Origin: Typhlomys cinereus
Lineage: Eukaryota > Chordata > Mammalia > Rodentia > Platacanthomyidae
NCBI GenBank assembly: GCA_023101885.1
Contig: JALPQD010000075.1
Span: 5,460,630 to 5,524,629 of the forward strand
DNA length: 64,000 nucleotides
Direction: 5' to 3'
Position numbers and translations under genes: made by a program. Each line of letters opens with the position of its first letter. The stretch's first letter is position 1. Positions 1-10,651 of this stretch are shown here, in pieces. Under the pieces are notes generated by a model. The model did not search any database and had not been told where the DNA came from. It was given only the letters and a program-made list of their open reading frames with translations.

Positions 1-220
1 TAATCCGTGACCTTTAGTTCCATCCTGAATAACACATTTCCATACATACATTTTTAAAAACCTATTGAATAACCACATTGTTTTTCTATTATGTTCCACT
101 GATACATGAAATGCTATTGTGATTTCTTATTCTTGCTTTTCTGGGAAACAAGTTACTCCACCACAGTCAGCTTCTGGGCTAATGAGTTACAGGGTTCTCA
201 TTGCTGATATTTTCATAAGG
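1..220. other. Unannotated AT-rich DNA
   Basis: AT-rich flank with no recognisable repeat head or coding signal. The short open frame crossing into the neighbouring B1 is chance. Confidence 0.5.
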
Positions 221-322
221 TTTTTGGGACAAGGTTTCCAAGCCGACCTCAAACTTTGCAATTCCCCCTGCCTCAGCTTCTCCAGTGCTGGGATTATAGG
301 TGTGCAACCTCATCCCTGGCCT
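221..322 (-). mobile_element. B1 SINE (7SL-derived), internally deleted
   Basis: Reads as the reverse complement of a B1: a fragment of the GGGACAAGGTTT end, then GCCTCAGCTTCTCCAGTGCT, GGGATTATAGGTGTG and CCTGGCC at the 5' (plus-high) end. About 45 bases of the B1 centre are missing. The copy is diverged, so it is an old insertion. Confidence 0.8.
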
Positions 323-1064
323 TGAATTCTCACATTAGACTGGTAAAGACCTTGCTTTCAGAATATATGCAGGTATAGAAACCACCAGGGGTCCTCATAG
401 CAATAATAATAGCAGCAATAAATATCAACTACCCGGCACAGTGCTGAGTACTTCAACATCTTAGCTAGTCCTACTCTTCATCATAAAGATCCTCAGGTCA
501 AGCAACAAAGAGGAAGACGGACACTTACCAAGTCTGCAGACTTCTAGATGTCTCCCCCTCTTCTTAACCTGAGAGCTGCAGAGTACAGCCCCTGTGATCT
601 TAAGTGAGTTCTTAGCCGAGAGAGTGACTACATTGGGGCAGAGGTTGATCCTTGGCCGTCTTTCTTAGCCAGTACTTTTCACTGATGATGTCCCCTTAAA
701 GAAGTTGGGAAGGATCCACTGGAATATCTTAAAAATCTTGTTTTCTGGCACTATGGTGACCTCTCATAAGAAGGAATATCATGGATTCAACTAACAATAT
801 CACACAATGACTGAGTGGGCAGGGAGGTGTCTTGATTTGGTATTGAATAAAATGGGACTCAAAATGAAACATAGCTGTACAAACAATAAATCTCAACCTT
901 GTGGCCATTATTCAGAAAGAGATCATCTCTGTCTCCTTCAGTCCTCAAAGGGGCCTTTCCTGAACCTAGGAGCACAGTCGATAATGATCCAATTAGCCAG
1001 AAAAAGCATAAGTGTTTTGCCCATTTAGCTGGAACATGGGACCTCATGGGAGAGTGAAAGAATT
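323..1064. other. Unannotated DNA
   Basis: No repeat family or gene recognised. The small plus-strand open frame at 807-1028 has no codon structure or homology I can identify. Confidence 0.5.
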
Positions 1065-1289
1065 GACCACAGCATGATGCTGACATGCATGCTACCTCAA
1101 GTGGTAAACCTGTCAGGTGACCACAGCATGATGCCGGCATGCATGCTACCCCAAGTGGTAAACATGTCAGGTGACCACAGCATGATGCCGGCATGCATGC
1201 TACCCCAAGTGGTAAACATGTCAGGTGACCATAGCATGATGCTGGCATGCATGCTACCCCAAGTGGTAAACATGTCAGGTGACCACAGA
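1065..1289. repeat. 54-bp minisatellite, 4 copies plus a 9-bp stub
   Basis: Units start at 1065, 1119, 1173 and 1227, each beginning GACCACAGCATGATG and ending ATGTCAGGT (CTGTCAGGT in unit 1); a partial fifth starts at 1281. Units 2 and 3 are identical and the others differ by only a few bases, so the expansion is recent. Each unit holds GCATGCATGC, an alternating purine-pyrimidine palindrome. Because 54 is divisible by three, frames stay open on both strands (859-1293 minus, 1074-1328 plus, 1097-1321 minus); these are artefacts of the period. Confidence 0.97.
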
Positions 1290-1662
1290 ACAAATCTTTT
1301 CAATAAGCCACTGAGTTCCAAGGACTAAGGCTGACAATAGAAGTGATGGGCTCTTCCATGTTTGTTTGCCAAATCTGTGACTTGCTGCACAAAGGAAAAT
1401 CAGACACAGTGGATCTTTCTGAAGGTCCAGTTCCTGAGGTCACCTCAGTGAACAGACACTGTAATGATTTATAGTATTTTGAGATGGCATCTCCCACAAT
1501 CATTCCTAATCCACACGTGCAAATAATTGGCACCCCTCAATGACTCGTTATCACTTGCTTTAATTTCATCATCGTGCCATCTCATGGAGAGGACTTACAA
1601 TGCCCATAAGATTTCAATACTCTTGGTCAACAATCTTACAGGATCGTGTATGGCAAGTAACT
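1290..1662. other. Unannotated DNA
   Basis: No recognisable element. It separates the minisatellite from a probable LTR. Confidence 0.45.
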
Positions 1663-2199
1663 TGTGGGGCTCAGAAGGTTCCTGAAACTCATAAGCCTGG
1701 GGTGAGGAGAGTTTCCTCCAGGGTGTTAACTAGGGAGGAGCTTCTCCTGTAAGTCAAGCAGTAAAGAGACGGCTGACAGTTCAAGTCTGCCAGAAGACCC
1801 CAAAGACTACAGAGCAGTCTGGAAGAAAATGTTGTGCATATCTCCCAAGACTTCAGAAAGAGAGAGCAGAGAACAGTTCAGACATAAGAGAGAGACCTGG
1901 AGCAGTCCAAAAGTCTGGAGGAGACTCTTCTAGCAAGTCCTACAGCAAAGATCTCCAAGGGTGCAGCTTCTGGGAGTTTCACCCATGCTGGGGGGAAATG
2001 TAGCTACCTTTGAATCATCCCTGCTTTCAGAAACTCTCACCCCACTCCTGTAAGTAACCACAATAAACTTGTAGTTTTTTTCAAGTTGAACCTTGGCGGA
2101 ATCGTTACTTAAGTCCGTTGTGGGACTCCTTTCTGGGGTGGAGAGACGGTTATGTGGTGTCTCACCAAGAAAACTGTCACCATCGTGTGGGTTCCAACA
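1663..2199 (+). mobile_element. Probable endogenous retrovirus LTR (solo)
   Basis: Begins TGTGGGGC and ends GGGTTCCAACA, a TG...CA frame of about 540 bp. A polyadenylation signal AATAAA lies at 2062-2067 and is followed by a T/GT-rich stretch. The part after AATAAA, including GTTGTGGGACTCC and CCATCGTGTGGGTTCC, resembles the U5 end of rodent class II (ERVK-like) LTRs as I remember them. No internal gag or pol follows, so a solo LTR is most likely. Exact family and left edge are uncertain. Confidence 0.5.
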
Positions 2200-2709
2200 T
2201 CGGCCAAAAAGACCAAGAAAGAAAAATAGCAAAACATGAGCAGTGACTCTGGGTGATTTTCCTTTGCATTTTGGTGGGATATGTGGGTTTTTGCAAATAT
2301 TCTTCAGTAAATATATCCTGATTTTTTAACAACTACTGTTGAAAGTAGCAAAGTAGGCAGTCAAAGGCTAGCAGCTATCAAACATTCATCCTGTTTATTT
2401 AGGTTTCCAGAAACATAATTCACTGGTCCTGTATTGTTTCTGAAAGATTCTTTCATATTTTGGCATATTTTTGTATTTGGCATAGAAATTTCCTCTACAC
2501 AGCCTATATTTTGTGTTTTTCCCGCTGCTCATCATGAGATGTGATCTAAACCCTTTACAAATAAAAAGAAAAACCACTTAGGAAGTTGTGTGTAGCCAAG
2601 AGTCCTCCGGACCTGAGCTCCGCCCTTGGGATCAGCTTCCATCTCACCCTCCCCTGTCAATCCCCTCAGGGCAGGTCCTCAATGTTAGCCCAGGCTCTGT
2701 TTCCTTCCT
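2200..2709. other. Unannotated DNA
   Basis: No retroviral internal sequence recognised after the LTR, only AT-rich unique-looking sequence. Confidence 0.45.
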
Positions 2710-2858
2710 CGGCCTCCAGTTCTGGGGACTGAATCCAGTTCACTATGGCCAGGATCACACTAAGCTGACCAGGCAGGCTTTGAACGCACTCTGTAGCCCA
2801 GGTTGACTGGCACTTGCCATCTTTCTGCTGAACCTTAGCCTTCAGTGTACCTGGGATT
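2710..2858 (-). mobile_element. Degraded B1/B4-like SINE
   Basis: CCAGGCAGGCTTTGAACGCA and CTGTAGCCCAGGTTGAC match the middle of a reverse-complemented B1. The part before it (TCTGGGGACTGAATCC) resembles an antisense ID B-box, giving the ID+B1 order of an antisense B4. Strongly diverged. Confidence 0.5.
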
Positions 2859-3345
2859 TCTGAACGAGGGGTCTGTTCTCGTAACTCAAGGCTTTCCAGG
2901 CTGCAGCTATGCCAACTGCCTGCACATGGAGCCAGGGTTGTTTAGAAACTGCAAAATAGGCAGCATAAAGCACTTAGCATTCCTTTGCCTCCCTCAGAAA
3001 CATAAATCATTTATGAAAAAACACCCTGAGTTTTCGAGTGCCTCCCTCCACAGGCTCAGCATGTACAAGCCACAAGGAAGGACTCGTAGGCTGATTTCCT
3101 GTCTGTTTTTAAGAAATTTATGGATTCTGCTCGTCAAAGACACCTCAAACGTGGTATCTTGTCAGAAAGAGTGGGGTCAGATTTGAGGCCCCAAACCACT
3201 ACTCTGACACACAGAAAGCCCACACCTTCGAGAATCACAGGAAATAGCCTGGGAAGCCACTAACACACTATTCAAAGCCAGACAAACCCAGCTATAACTG
3301 TATGCCAAAAACATAACCCTCTTATAAAGGACAAGCATTCTAAGA
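2859..3345. other. Unannotated DNA
   Basis: Open frame 2845-3186 has no recognisable protein features. No repeat recognised. Confidence 0.4.
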
Positions 3346-3440
3346 GGGCTGGGGTTATAGCTCAGTGGTAGATACTTGCCTGGCATATGGGAGCCCCTCA
3401 GCTCAATCTCTTGGAGAGAGAGAAAAGAGAGAGAGAGAAT
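3346..3440 (+). mobile_element. ID SINE (BC1/tRNA-Ala-derived) with GA-rich tail
   Basis: GGGCTGGGGTTATAGCTCAG then TGGTAGATACTTGCCTGGCA is a clear ID head with its A box; CTCAGCTCAATCTCTTGG is a decayed B box. The tail is (GA)n rather than pure poly(A). Confidence 0.88.
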
Positions 3441-5566
3441 GATTTCCAGTGGTTTGTAAGAAATAAAGGTTCACCTATAAAAGGAAGAAATGAAATAATT
3501 TGGCTCTTCTCTCAATACCAACAGTGCCATTTACAAAAATAACAGAGACCTCAAAATTGTCCTAAGCCATCATCCTTTTGCTCTGCCAAGGCGGGATTCC
3601 AGGCACTTGGGTGGTCAGTGTTCCGAGGAGGGAAGCTGTGGGAGGAAGTGCTTCTGCAAGCAGCGGGTTTCTGGAGGAAATTATTGCGCGTTGTGGCTGC
3701 ATTTCGAAGGGGGTCCAGAGGTGAAAGAGGCCCTGTAGAACTCACAATGGTCAGTGTTAAGCAAGTGTTTGAACCCACCAGACGGGAGAGCAATGATTCC
3801 CTTTGCAAAGCAGAGTTAGGCTGATAATGATCTACTGTACTTGGTCAGTCTGCAGCTGATTGCAAGACTGTTGGTTGGGATGAAACCAATTTTGAGATCT
3901 AATGTATCCAAATAGGCGACAGGTTAGTAGCAGAATAAGTGGTTGGTCTTTGCTGAGTTTTATTTCCTTTTGTTTTTGTGATCATGTGATCATGTCTTTT
4001 TAAGGTTTATTTTTGCTCAGTAATAGAGTAAAAAAATTAACAAAAAATAAAAACTTTAGTAACCGTCTTTATTTATAAACTCAAGTAGATATAGACTATG
4101 GATAGACTCATGTGTCAGTTTCCCTATCTGAAGCTCTTAGGCACATCTTTCCCTGAGCACAGGGTCTTTTCCTTTGGCTTGCAGGTACAGGATATGATGT
4201 AGAGTTGCTAAGAAAATAACAACAGCAGCAGAAAGGCTTGTTATACACCCGTGACTGTGTTTCTAAGAAGTTTCTTTTGTTGGTAAAAACTTTTCTTTGC
4301 TGTCTCTGTAGACCTTGTCCTTGTCATAGTCATTGACAATTCAGTGTGGACAAAAAAACATAGGCTTAAAATGTCCTCCCCAGACTCCCTGTTAATGATG
4401 ATCTTTTTCTTCTGTGAGAGGAAGGACTTACTTGCCGAAGTTGCCATTGTGAGAAATTACCGCATTCAACTGTGTTCACCTTGGAGAGCCACTCAAGACT
4501 TCACTGTCCTAAACTTCGTGCAAACATCCGCTCAAGAAGGCCAGCCAGGTCAGTGACCCCCAGGGAACCTCTGCAATGGCTATAACAACGTGGGCGCACA
4601 GATACAGAGGCACATTTGCGGAAGTTTTGGGCAAACTCACCTACCCTTGGTATTATTTCCGGGACCCTTGAAATCCTTACCAGTCAAATCAACATCTCTG
4701 AACCACAGAGCCCAGAGGCCTGTGTGCTCCTTTTCTAGAGTGGCTCCAAAGAGCATGAGAAGTACACCAGGGACGTTCTCGGGGGAGTTCAAGGCACGAA
4801 AGCCACTCCCAAGGTGTGCCTCCTGGTCTGTACACCTGAAAAGAACTCAACGGAGAAAGCAGGCTACCTTCCTTGCTAAAACCACATGTGCTCCGAGGTT
4901 CCCTGAGCCAAGGGGTAATCAAGGTACCATCACTGGGAACCCACCATGCATGAGCACATTCTAGGGACATCTCCCACAGGCGTTCACACTGTGCTGCAGC
5001 TGTTACAGAAGGGGAGGAAAGATCACTTCTTTGACTGTCACAGTGGAATGGAAGTGTCTCCCTAAAGTCAAAGCTCATGCTGGTCAGTCCTAGAAAACAG
5101 CCCTAAATTCAGCATCCACAATACCCAGATCTCCAGATGTTCCCAAGTTATAATGAGAGAAACAATGTCAGGACAAGTCCTTATCCAGATGGCTTTCTGT
5201 ATTGAAAATACAGGCCTGGAAGTGCAACTCACACAGTATTTTAGCAGCCCCAGGTCCTATCCACAGAGGAGCTACTAAGCTCTTGGAGCCACACTGGACT
5301 CTTAGGTATTACTTCCTCTCTTCACAGCAGCGCCGCGAGGCAAAAGCAATTACACCCGCGCTGTGTGTCCTTTGCTTTACCTCGGTCCTTGGAGGGAGCC
5401 ATTTAATGAATGAAAACCCAAAGTCAGAGCCTTCATGATGGGCCTCAGCTCATATGACAAGTGCAGAACCAAGGACACAGATCTGCTCAACAGCAGAATC
5501 TGCAGCACTTAATCCCCCAGAGAACTGTGGGAACAGTACATCCTCGGTACAGTCAAGAAAATGAAG
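3441..5566. other. Unannotated DNA, 2.1 kb
   Basis: No mobile element recognised. AT-rich from about 3950 to 4090. Two overlapping chance frames (4590-4964 plus, 4689-5078 minus) lie opposite each other; neither has domain-like composition, a start context or splice structure I can support. Confidence 0.45.
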
Positions 5567-5674
5567 AGCCAGGTGTGGTTGGTCATGCCTGTTACAGCTG
5601 AGTTTCCAAGAGAATCACCATGAGTTTTGGCTAGCCTGGAATTCATACCAAGATTCTGTCTCAAAAACAAAAGG
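5567..5674 (+). mobile_element. B1 SINE, sense
   Basis: GCCAGGTGTGGTTGGTCATG (A-box region) through GGCTAGCCTGGAATTCATAC to TTCTGTCTCAAAAACAAAAG with a short A-rich tail. The centre is shortened. Confidence 0.85.
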
Positions 5675-6026
5675 AAACTCAAGATCTATCAACTTAGAGG
5701 TCACCAAGTCAAATCTGGCACATTAGTAGGATTTGTTGAATTTTTCTGGCCTTGTGTTTAAAATTTTTTTTTATCTGAGACAAACAGCTAGATGTTCTTC
5801 CCTGGTAAGTGTCCAGCTGGTTTGCTGATTTGCCCAACTAAATAGACTCCCCAGGTCCCACCCAGTCTTAGACTGTTGATGACAGTGCCACAAAGTGTAA
5901 AGAAGAGATGGGAGGAGGCATTATGCTCCCCCAGTGATCCCCAAGAATAAGAAGCACAGGTAGGTAAGGCAGAGAGAGAACTCCAATTCCTGATCCCGAA
6001 TGGGGATCCCCAAGTATACTCTCCAT
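5675..6026. other. Unannotated DNA
   Basis: No element recognised. Confidence 0.4.
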
Positions 6027-6325
6027 TAGTCAGCTTTGTATTGCTGAAACAAATACTTGTATTATATCAGCTCATTAGGAGGAGCATTTGGTTCGATTCA
6101 TGGTTCTAGAAGTTCACCCCATGTTTGCTTAATGTTGTTACATCACAACAGGGGCATATGGTGGAGGAGACTCAGGCTCCAGGGTCTCTGCCAGGGGAAC
6201 AACCCAATGACCTGCCTACTTTCCATCCAGGCCCCTCTTCCCAAAGGCATGCAAAATGAAGACCACACCTTCAACACAGGGGCTTTCTGAGGACCCTCTA
6301 AATGCAAACCACACCTGTTCTTTTC
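6027..6325 (-). mobile_element. MaLR-type LTR, antisense
   Basis: Starts TAGTCAGCTTTGTATTGCTG, the antisense 3' end typical of MLT/MST/MT LTRs (TTGCTGTGACAAAAT-like), then GGTTCGATTCATGGTTCTAG and a truncated body. The same family layout recurs at 15126, 21564 and 41208. Confidence 0.65.
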
Positions 6326-6374
6326 TATGATATACCAGAGCTCACAGTTCCTCTCCTGTACTTTGTCAGAAAGG

Positions 6375-6545
6375 ATAATCTTTTTAATTTATATTCTTAC
6401 TGTAAAAAAATATAGAGTATAAAATTTACAGTTTTATTTATGTTCTGCTATACAGCCATCACCAATATCTATCTCCAGAATGTTACATCTTGTCAAACTG
6501 AAACTCTGCCCATTTAGCACTAGCTTCCGGTCTCCTCTCCCATGG
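6375..6545 (-). mobile_element. Old L1 3'-region fragment, antisense
   Basis: ATAAAATTTACAGTTTTATT, CAGCCATCACCAATATCTAT, CTCCAGAATG and CAAACTGAAACTCTG recall the antisense 3' part of mammalian-wide (L1M) elements. Assigned from memory of the pattern; subfamily not given. Confidence 0.5.
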
Positions 6546-8458
6546 TCTGGTTAGTACTGTCCACTTTCTGCCCAAGAGTCATCTTCCTTGCTGTCCCACA
6601 CCAGGGCAGCTCTAATTCGCCTAGCGAGAAGCTCTAGTCTCCACCCATCCCTGTGTATGGTTCTGAAAGGCGAAGGTGGTTTAGGAAAGAGCTTTGTGGT
6701 CTCTGTCATGGTTGATAAAGCAGGTGATAACTTTAATAACTTTACTTCTATTTTCCTACTCCCGGATGGATCAGGGTCGTGACCTCAAAGTCAGAGCAGA
6801 GAAGCCTCAAGGGCGAAGGAGGAAGCACAGGTCCTAGAATCCCTACCTGGTCCTGACCATAAAGGCAAATGCTTCATTTCTGAGTCTCCTATTACAATAT
6901 CGCAATTTTTAGATGTAACAAGATGACTTATGAAATTCCAGCAATCTCTTAAGGAAACAGAAGACTGGCTTCCAGTTCCCAGATGCACATTTTTATTCCT
7001 GACCTTAGAAGGAAGAAGGAACACCGAGCCCATGTCTATAGGGCACCAAAGCCCACGAAGACAGGCAGAAAGTGAGTTGCACACAGCAGCAATTCCAGGA
7101 AGTGCTCAGGGAAAAGATGGCATGACCAGATCTTGCAGAAAATGACTTTAAAATCCCTGTGTCCCCCGAATTCTTCACTGCATCATGGGCAGCTCCAGAC
7201 CGCCTGTGAAATAGGTGGTACCAGAACACACTTTCTGGAATGCTAGCCTATAGCAAACACCTGCCTAAAAACACCTTCTTTCCTATGTAGCACAAGGAAT
7301 TATAGAACGCACAGATGATTTATCACTGTGACCACAGATGCCTTAGAGTGACCCACAGTCTCAGAGTAACTATAGAAGCACATGCTAAATGGCTCATAGA
7401 CTGAGGTGGCGAAAATAACTTGGCAAAACCAGGTGCTTCTAACTGTCCCTTCTTACTGAAAAGGCCCTGGTTTCATTTGAAGGTGGCAACATAACCAATC
7501 AAAACAGACCTTTTATAACTAAGCATTGCCAAGAACTACATTCTGGCCAATGAGTGGCCAATGAGTGGACAGCTAGGATTTCTGGGAAGATGTCTAATGA
7601 AAGTTAATTCAGTAAGGTCCTTTTCATGCTTTTTTGGTCTGCTTTCTGGAAAATGTATATGATGACAGGAACTTCACCAGCCACTTTGGACCATGAGGTT
7701 ACCATGAAAAAGGAAGCCATATAACTAAGGATGTGAGACTGAAACTTCTCCCTGGGCCTGATGGCCCTCTTTAGATGCCATGGGCAAAGAAATTAGAGCA
7801 ACCACTGGAGGTTTCACTGATACGGCACAGGGGATCTGGCCAGCTTTCCAATACTCTTCCATCTTCCCAGCTTCTGCTCCAAAGGTAACAAGATCAATTG
7901 CCTGATAACTGAAAGAGGCAATTCCTTATGTGTCTAGAGATTACTCTTCACCCCAGTTCCAGCCTGTGACCTCTGTCCTCTCCACAGGATAGAGGTCACA
8001 TGGCCCAGGCTGAATTGCTCACAATGCTGTGGTCATAAGTTCACACCAGTCTTGGTTTTCCAAGTGTGTCTCTCCCCTAAATCTTCTTCTTGCTTCCTTA
8101 TGTCTCCTCTTAGATGGAGCTTCTCGCCCCGAGGTTGCCATGTCACACGTTGTGATGTTTTCTGCAGGCTTCCACCACTTTCTCTCCAGTTGTCAGGAAT
8201 CGAGTTTCCAATAAGAGGAAGTTTAAGTTTCTTTTGTGCAGTCAATGGATGTAAGAAGAGGAGAAAACAATTTTGTTTAGAACGTCTTTTCCAGCTGTCT
8301 CACCCAAATTCCAAGAGCCTTGACGTTAATGCTTTGTGTGCACTAAATAAAAGTGAAGCAAGGTCTGCTATAGAAAGAAGAGACCTTTCAGAGGGAAAAT
8401 GTTGGCCCTATCTTCAACTCAGCAATAATATCCGCTAAGTAAAAAAAACTGTGGCTAC
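6546..8458. other. Unannotated DNA, 1.9 kb
   Basis: No repeat or gene recognised. A small direct duplication GGCCAATGAGT occurs twice around 7543-7566. The 128-codon frame at 8052-8438 shows no known domain and no supporting context. Confidence 0.45.
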
Positions 8459-8489
<31 letters not shown>

Positions 8490-8513
8490 TTTTCTCTCTC
8501 TCTCTCTCTCTCT
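8459..8513. repeat. (CT)n microsatellite passing into GT-rich DNA
   Basis: About 55 bp of CT repeats with two small interruptions, passing directly into TGTG-rich sequence. Short frames made of Ser/Leu repeats come from this tract. Confidence 0.95.
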
Positions 8514-8815
8514 GTGTGTGTACATGTGTCTCTGTCTGTCTATGTATGTCTGTCTATGTCTGTGTGTTCATGTGGGTGGGTGCAAGTGTCTGGGGATATG
8601 CGTGTGATAGAGTACATGTATATGCATGTATGTATATGAGTATGAGAGGGTGCATGTGCTGTGAATGCATGCAAATGTGTGTACATATGCTTTGAGGGTC
8701 AGAGGTTGATGTAAGATGTCTTCCTTGATTGTTTTCCATCTTATTTTTGGACATGGAGTCTCACAAAACCTGGAATTCGTTGATTCAGCTAGACTGACTG
8801 GCCAATATTAAGCAT
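8514..8815 (-). mobile_element. B3-like SINE, antisense, truncated at its 5' end
   Basis: A long TG/CATG-rich antisense tail is followed by GAGGGTCAGAGGTTGATGTA and GGAGTCTCACAAAACCTGGA, the order seen in antisense rodent B3 elements. The tRNA-derived head (A/B box) is missing. Confidence 0.6.
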
Positions 8816-9870
8816 AGTAATGCCTTTTTTAAAACCTTCTCATCCTGGTTGGAATGTAGAGATTCGTGGAATGACCATGTGTTCTGAATCTGACCACTGT
8901 AATGGCCTTGAGAGAGAACTATCTTTGCATGACAGTCTTTCACTCCCTACCCTGCACTGTCTTACTTAAACTCCTTCGTGGTATCCGAAAGCCATAAAAG
9001 ATGCTCCCTTTTGCCAGGCACTCTGCATATTTCTCCTGTATTTCTTGGGCTTCTCTTGCCATGCTATCCAAGGTGACTATCTCCCTTGTCACTCTGGCTT
9101 TAAGATGTCGCTTTGTTCAACACTTTCCCACCTTAACCACTATGACTCTCTTGGTCACCAGGTCCTCAGTTCTAATAAAACTCAGTATTTCTTAGTCTTC
9201 ACTTTGTGTTACTTATCTTTATAATGAATCTCATTGACCTTGCATGTTGTCTTAGAGTCGCCCTATTTCTTTCCCACTCCCCCACCTGAATTGCAGGGAT
9301 GTATCTGTCTCTGTCTGCCCCACCCTCTAGTGCTGCAATAGCAGATACTTTTCGCTCCTGGCTTTTATACGGGTTCTTGAGGATCCAAATTTAGGTCTTA
9401 CACTGGTGTGGCAAGCACTTTCCCACCATTTCCACTTCTTTCTATTTAACTTTTGACTACAATAATGAGTAACCTAAGAGTTCGATTTTGTAAAAAATAG
9501 CGTACTATACTAGGACTCTACTTTGATCTCTAGAATGAGAATAGATGGCTAGAAATAAGTAGACAATCAGTGAATAGATGGGTGGATGTGGGTAGATGGA
9601 CAAGTGAGAAGACCAGACTGTTCAAAACCATCAAGTGACTGAGATAAAATTGAGCTTAATTTCAATCACTAGTGGTGAGTAAATGGAAACTGACGCCAAC
9701 TGTGTTTCCTTCAGTGACACCTGAATTCTAGTCTACAGATCTCTTATTGCTGCTTTGCTTCATCTCCAACAAATATTGTTGGCTTAAAACAATTTACTCT
9801 ATAGTAGAAAATAAACTCTAAATTTCTATGGCTCAAAACAATGGTAAGTGAAGTTCCACAGCTGCAATCA
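8816..9870. other. Unannotated DNA
   Basis: No recognised repeats. Several short tetranucleotide-like GATG/GTGG runs lie near 9540-9610 but there is no clear array. Confidence 0.4.
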
Positions 9871-10065
9871 GGAGGGGGCTCAGCCCTGCTCAGATGCCTC
9901 AAAGGAGGGTGCTCAACCCTGTTCAGATGCCTCAAAAGAGGGGGCTCAGCCCTGCTCAGATGCCTCAAAGGAGGGGGCTCAGCCCTGTTCAGATCCCTCA
10001 AAAGAGGGGGCTCAGCCCTGCTCAGATGCCTCAAAGGAGGGGGCTCAGTCCTACTCAGATGCCAC
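9871..10065. repeat. 33-bp minisatellite with a 66-bp higher-order period
   Basis: Six units start at 9871, 9904, 9937, 9970, 10003 and 10036 with core GGGGGCTCAGCCCTG. Units 1, 3 and 5 carry CTGCTCAG and CAAAGG; units 2 and 4 carry CTGTTCAG and CAAAAG. The alternation shows that the array last grew by 66-bp steps. A 33-bp unit preserves reading frame, which explains the frames at 9744-10163 minus and 9841-10188, 9848-10126 and 9894-10079 plus. Confidence 0.97.
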
Positions 10066-10294
10066 ACGAGGCCATCTGAGGCCACAGACATGTCTTCCTC
10101 CATCTCCACACAAGTCTTCTGGATAAATCCATGGCGCACTGGAAAGTCACAAGCCAGGAACATTTGTCATGCCCCTTCCACCTCATGATGGCGTGTCAGG
10201 CAGTGCACCACAGAGCTAGGTTGCCTCTGCTGTCTCTTTGCCACCTATGATCATCAAAGAGGACTGTCCATGAGGACTGGACAGCGAGTCCAAA
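10066..10294. other. Unannotated DNA
   Basis: Short gap between the minisatellite and the MT LTR; nothing recognised. Confidence 0.4.
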
Positions 10295-10651
10295 TGTCAT
10301 GGTTTGAAATGTGTCCCCCACAGTCTCATGTGTTTAGCACGGTCATGGCACCTTGAGAGGTGAGGCCTTGTTGGAAAAAGGCAGTCACAGGGGGTGGGCT
10401 GGAGGTGGATTAATCCACCCTACTTCCAGGAAAAGTCTGCCTTTGCAGCAAGCAGTCTTGCAGCTCTCCGCTCCCAAGATGTCTGCGGTGACGTAGCCTC
10501 CTCCAGCTTTGGCCAGCCAGCCATGCCGCCTCCGCCATGAGAAACTATCTCCCTTCTGGAACTATAAGCTGAGTAAATCTCCTTTTTTCCCTTAAGTTGC
10601 TTGACTTTGGGTGCTCTCTCACAGCAACAGTTAAGAGTAACTGCTATACCA
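10295..10651 (+). mobile_element. MT-type MaLR LTR, sense, apparently solo
   Basis: Starts TGTCATGGTTTGAAATGTG and ends AGAGTAACTGCTATACCA. The body has GGTGAGGCCTTGTTGG, AAGATGTCTGCGGTGACG and GCCATGCCGCCTCC, then CTTAAGTTGCTTGAC and CACAGCAACAG, the standard order of rodent MT LTRs (ERVL-MaLR). The poly(A) signal is the variant AGTAAA. It is the closest relative in the window of the copies at 49713 (sense) and 13951 (antisense). No internal sequence is attached. Confidence 0.9.

Noticed and set aside
1065..1289. Direct repeats considered as a CRISPR array
   Set aside because: Units are contiguous with no variable spacers, and the surrounding genome is mammalian.
859..1328. Frames of 74-144 codons on both strands with repeated peptide blocks
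   Set aside because: They lie over the 54-bp minisatellite. A period divisible by three keeps frames open regardless of coding; frames on both strands look equally repetitive.
9744..10188. Frames of 61-139 codons with repeated Ser/Ala/Glu-rich blocks
   Set aside because: They are a by-product of the 33-bp tandem array, again open in several frames and on both strands.
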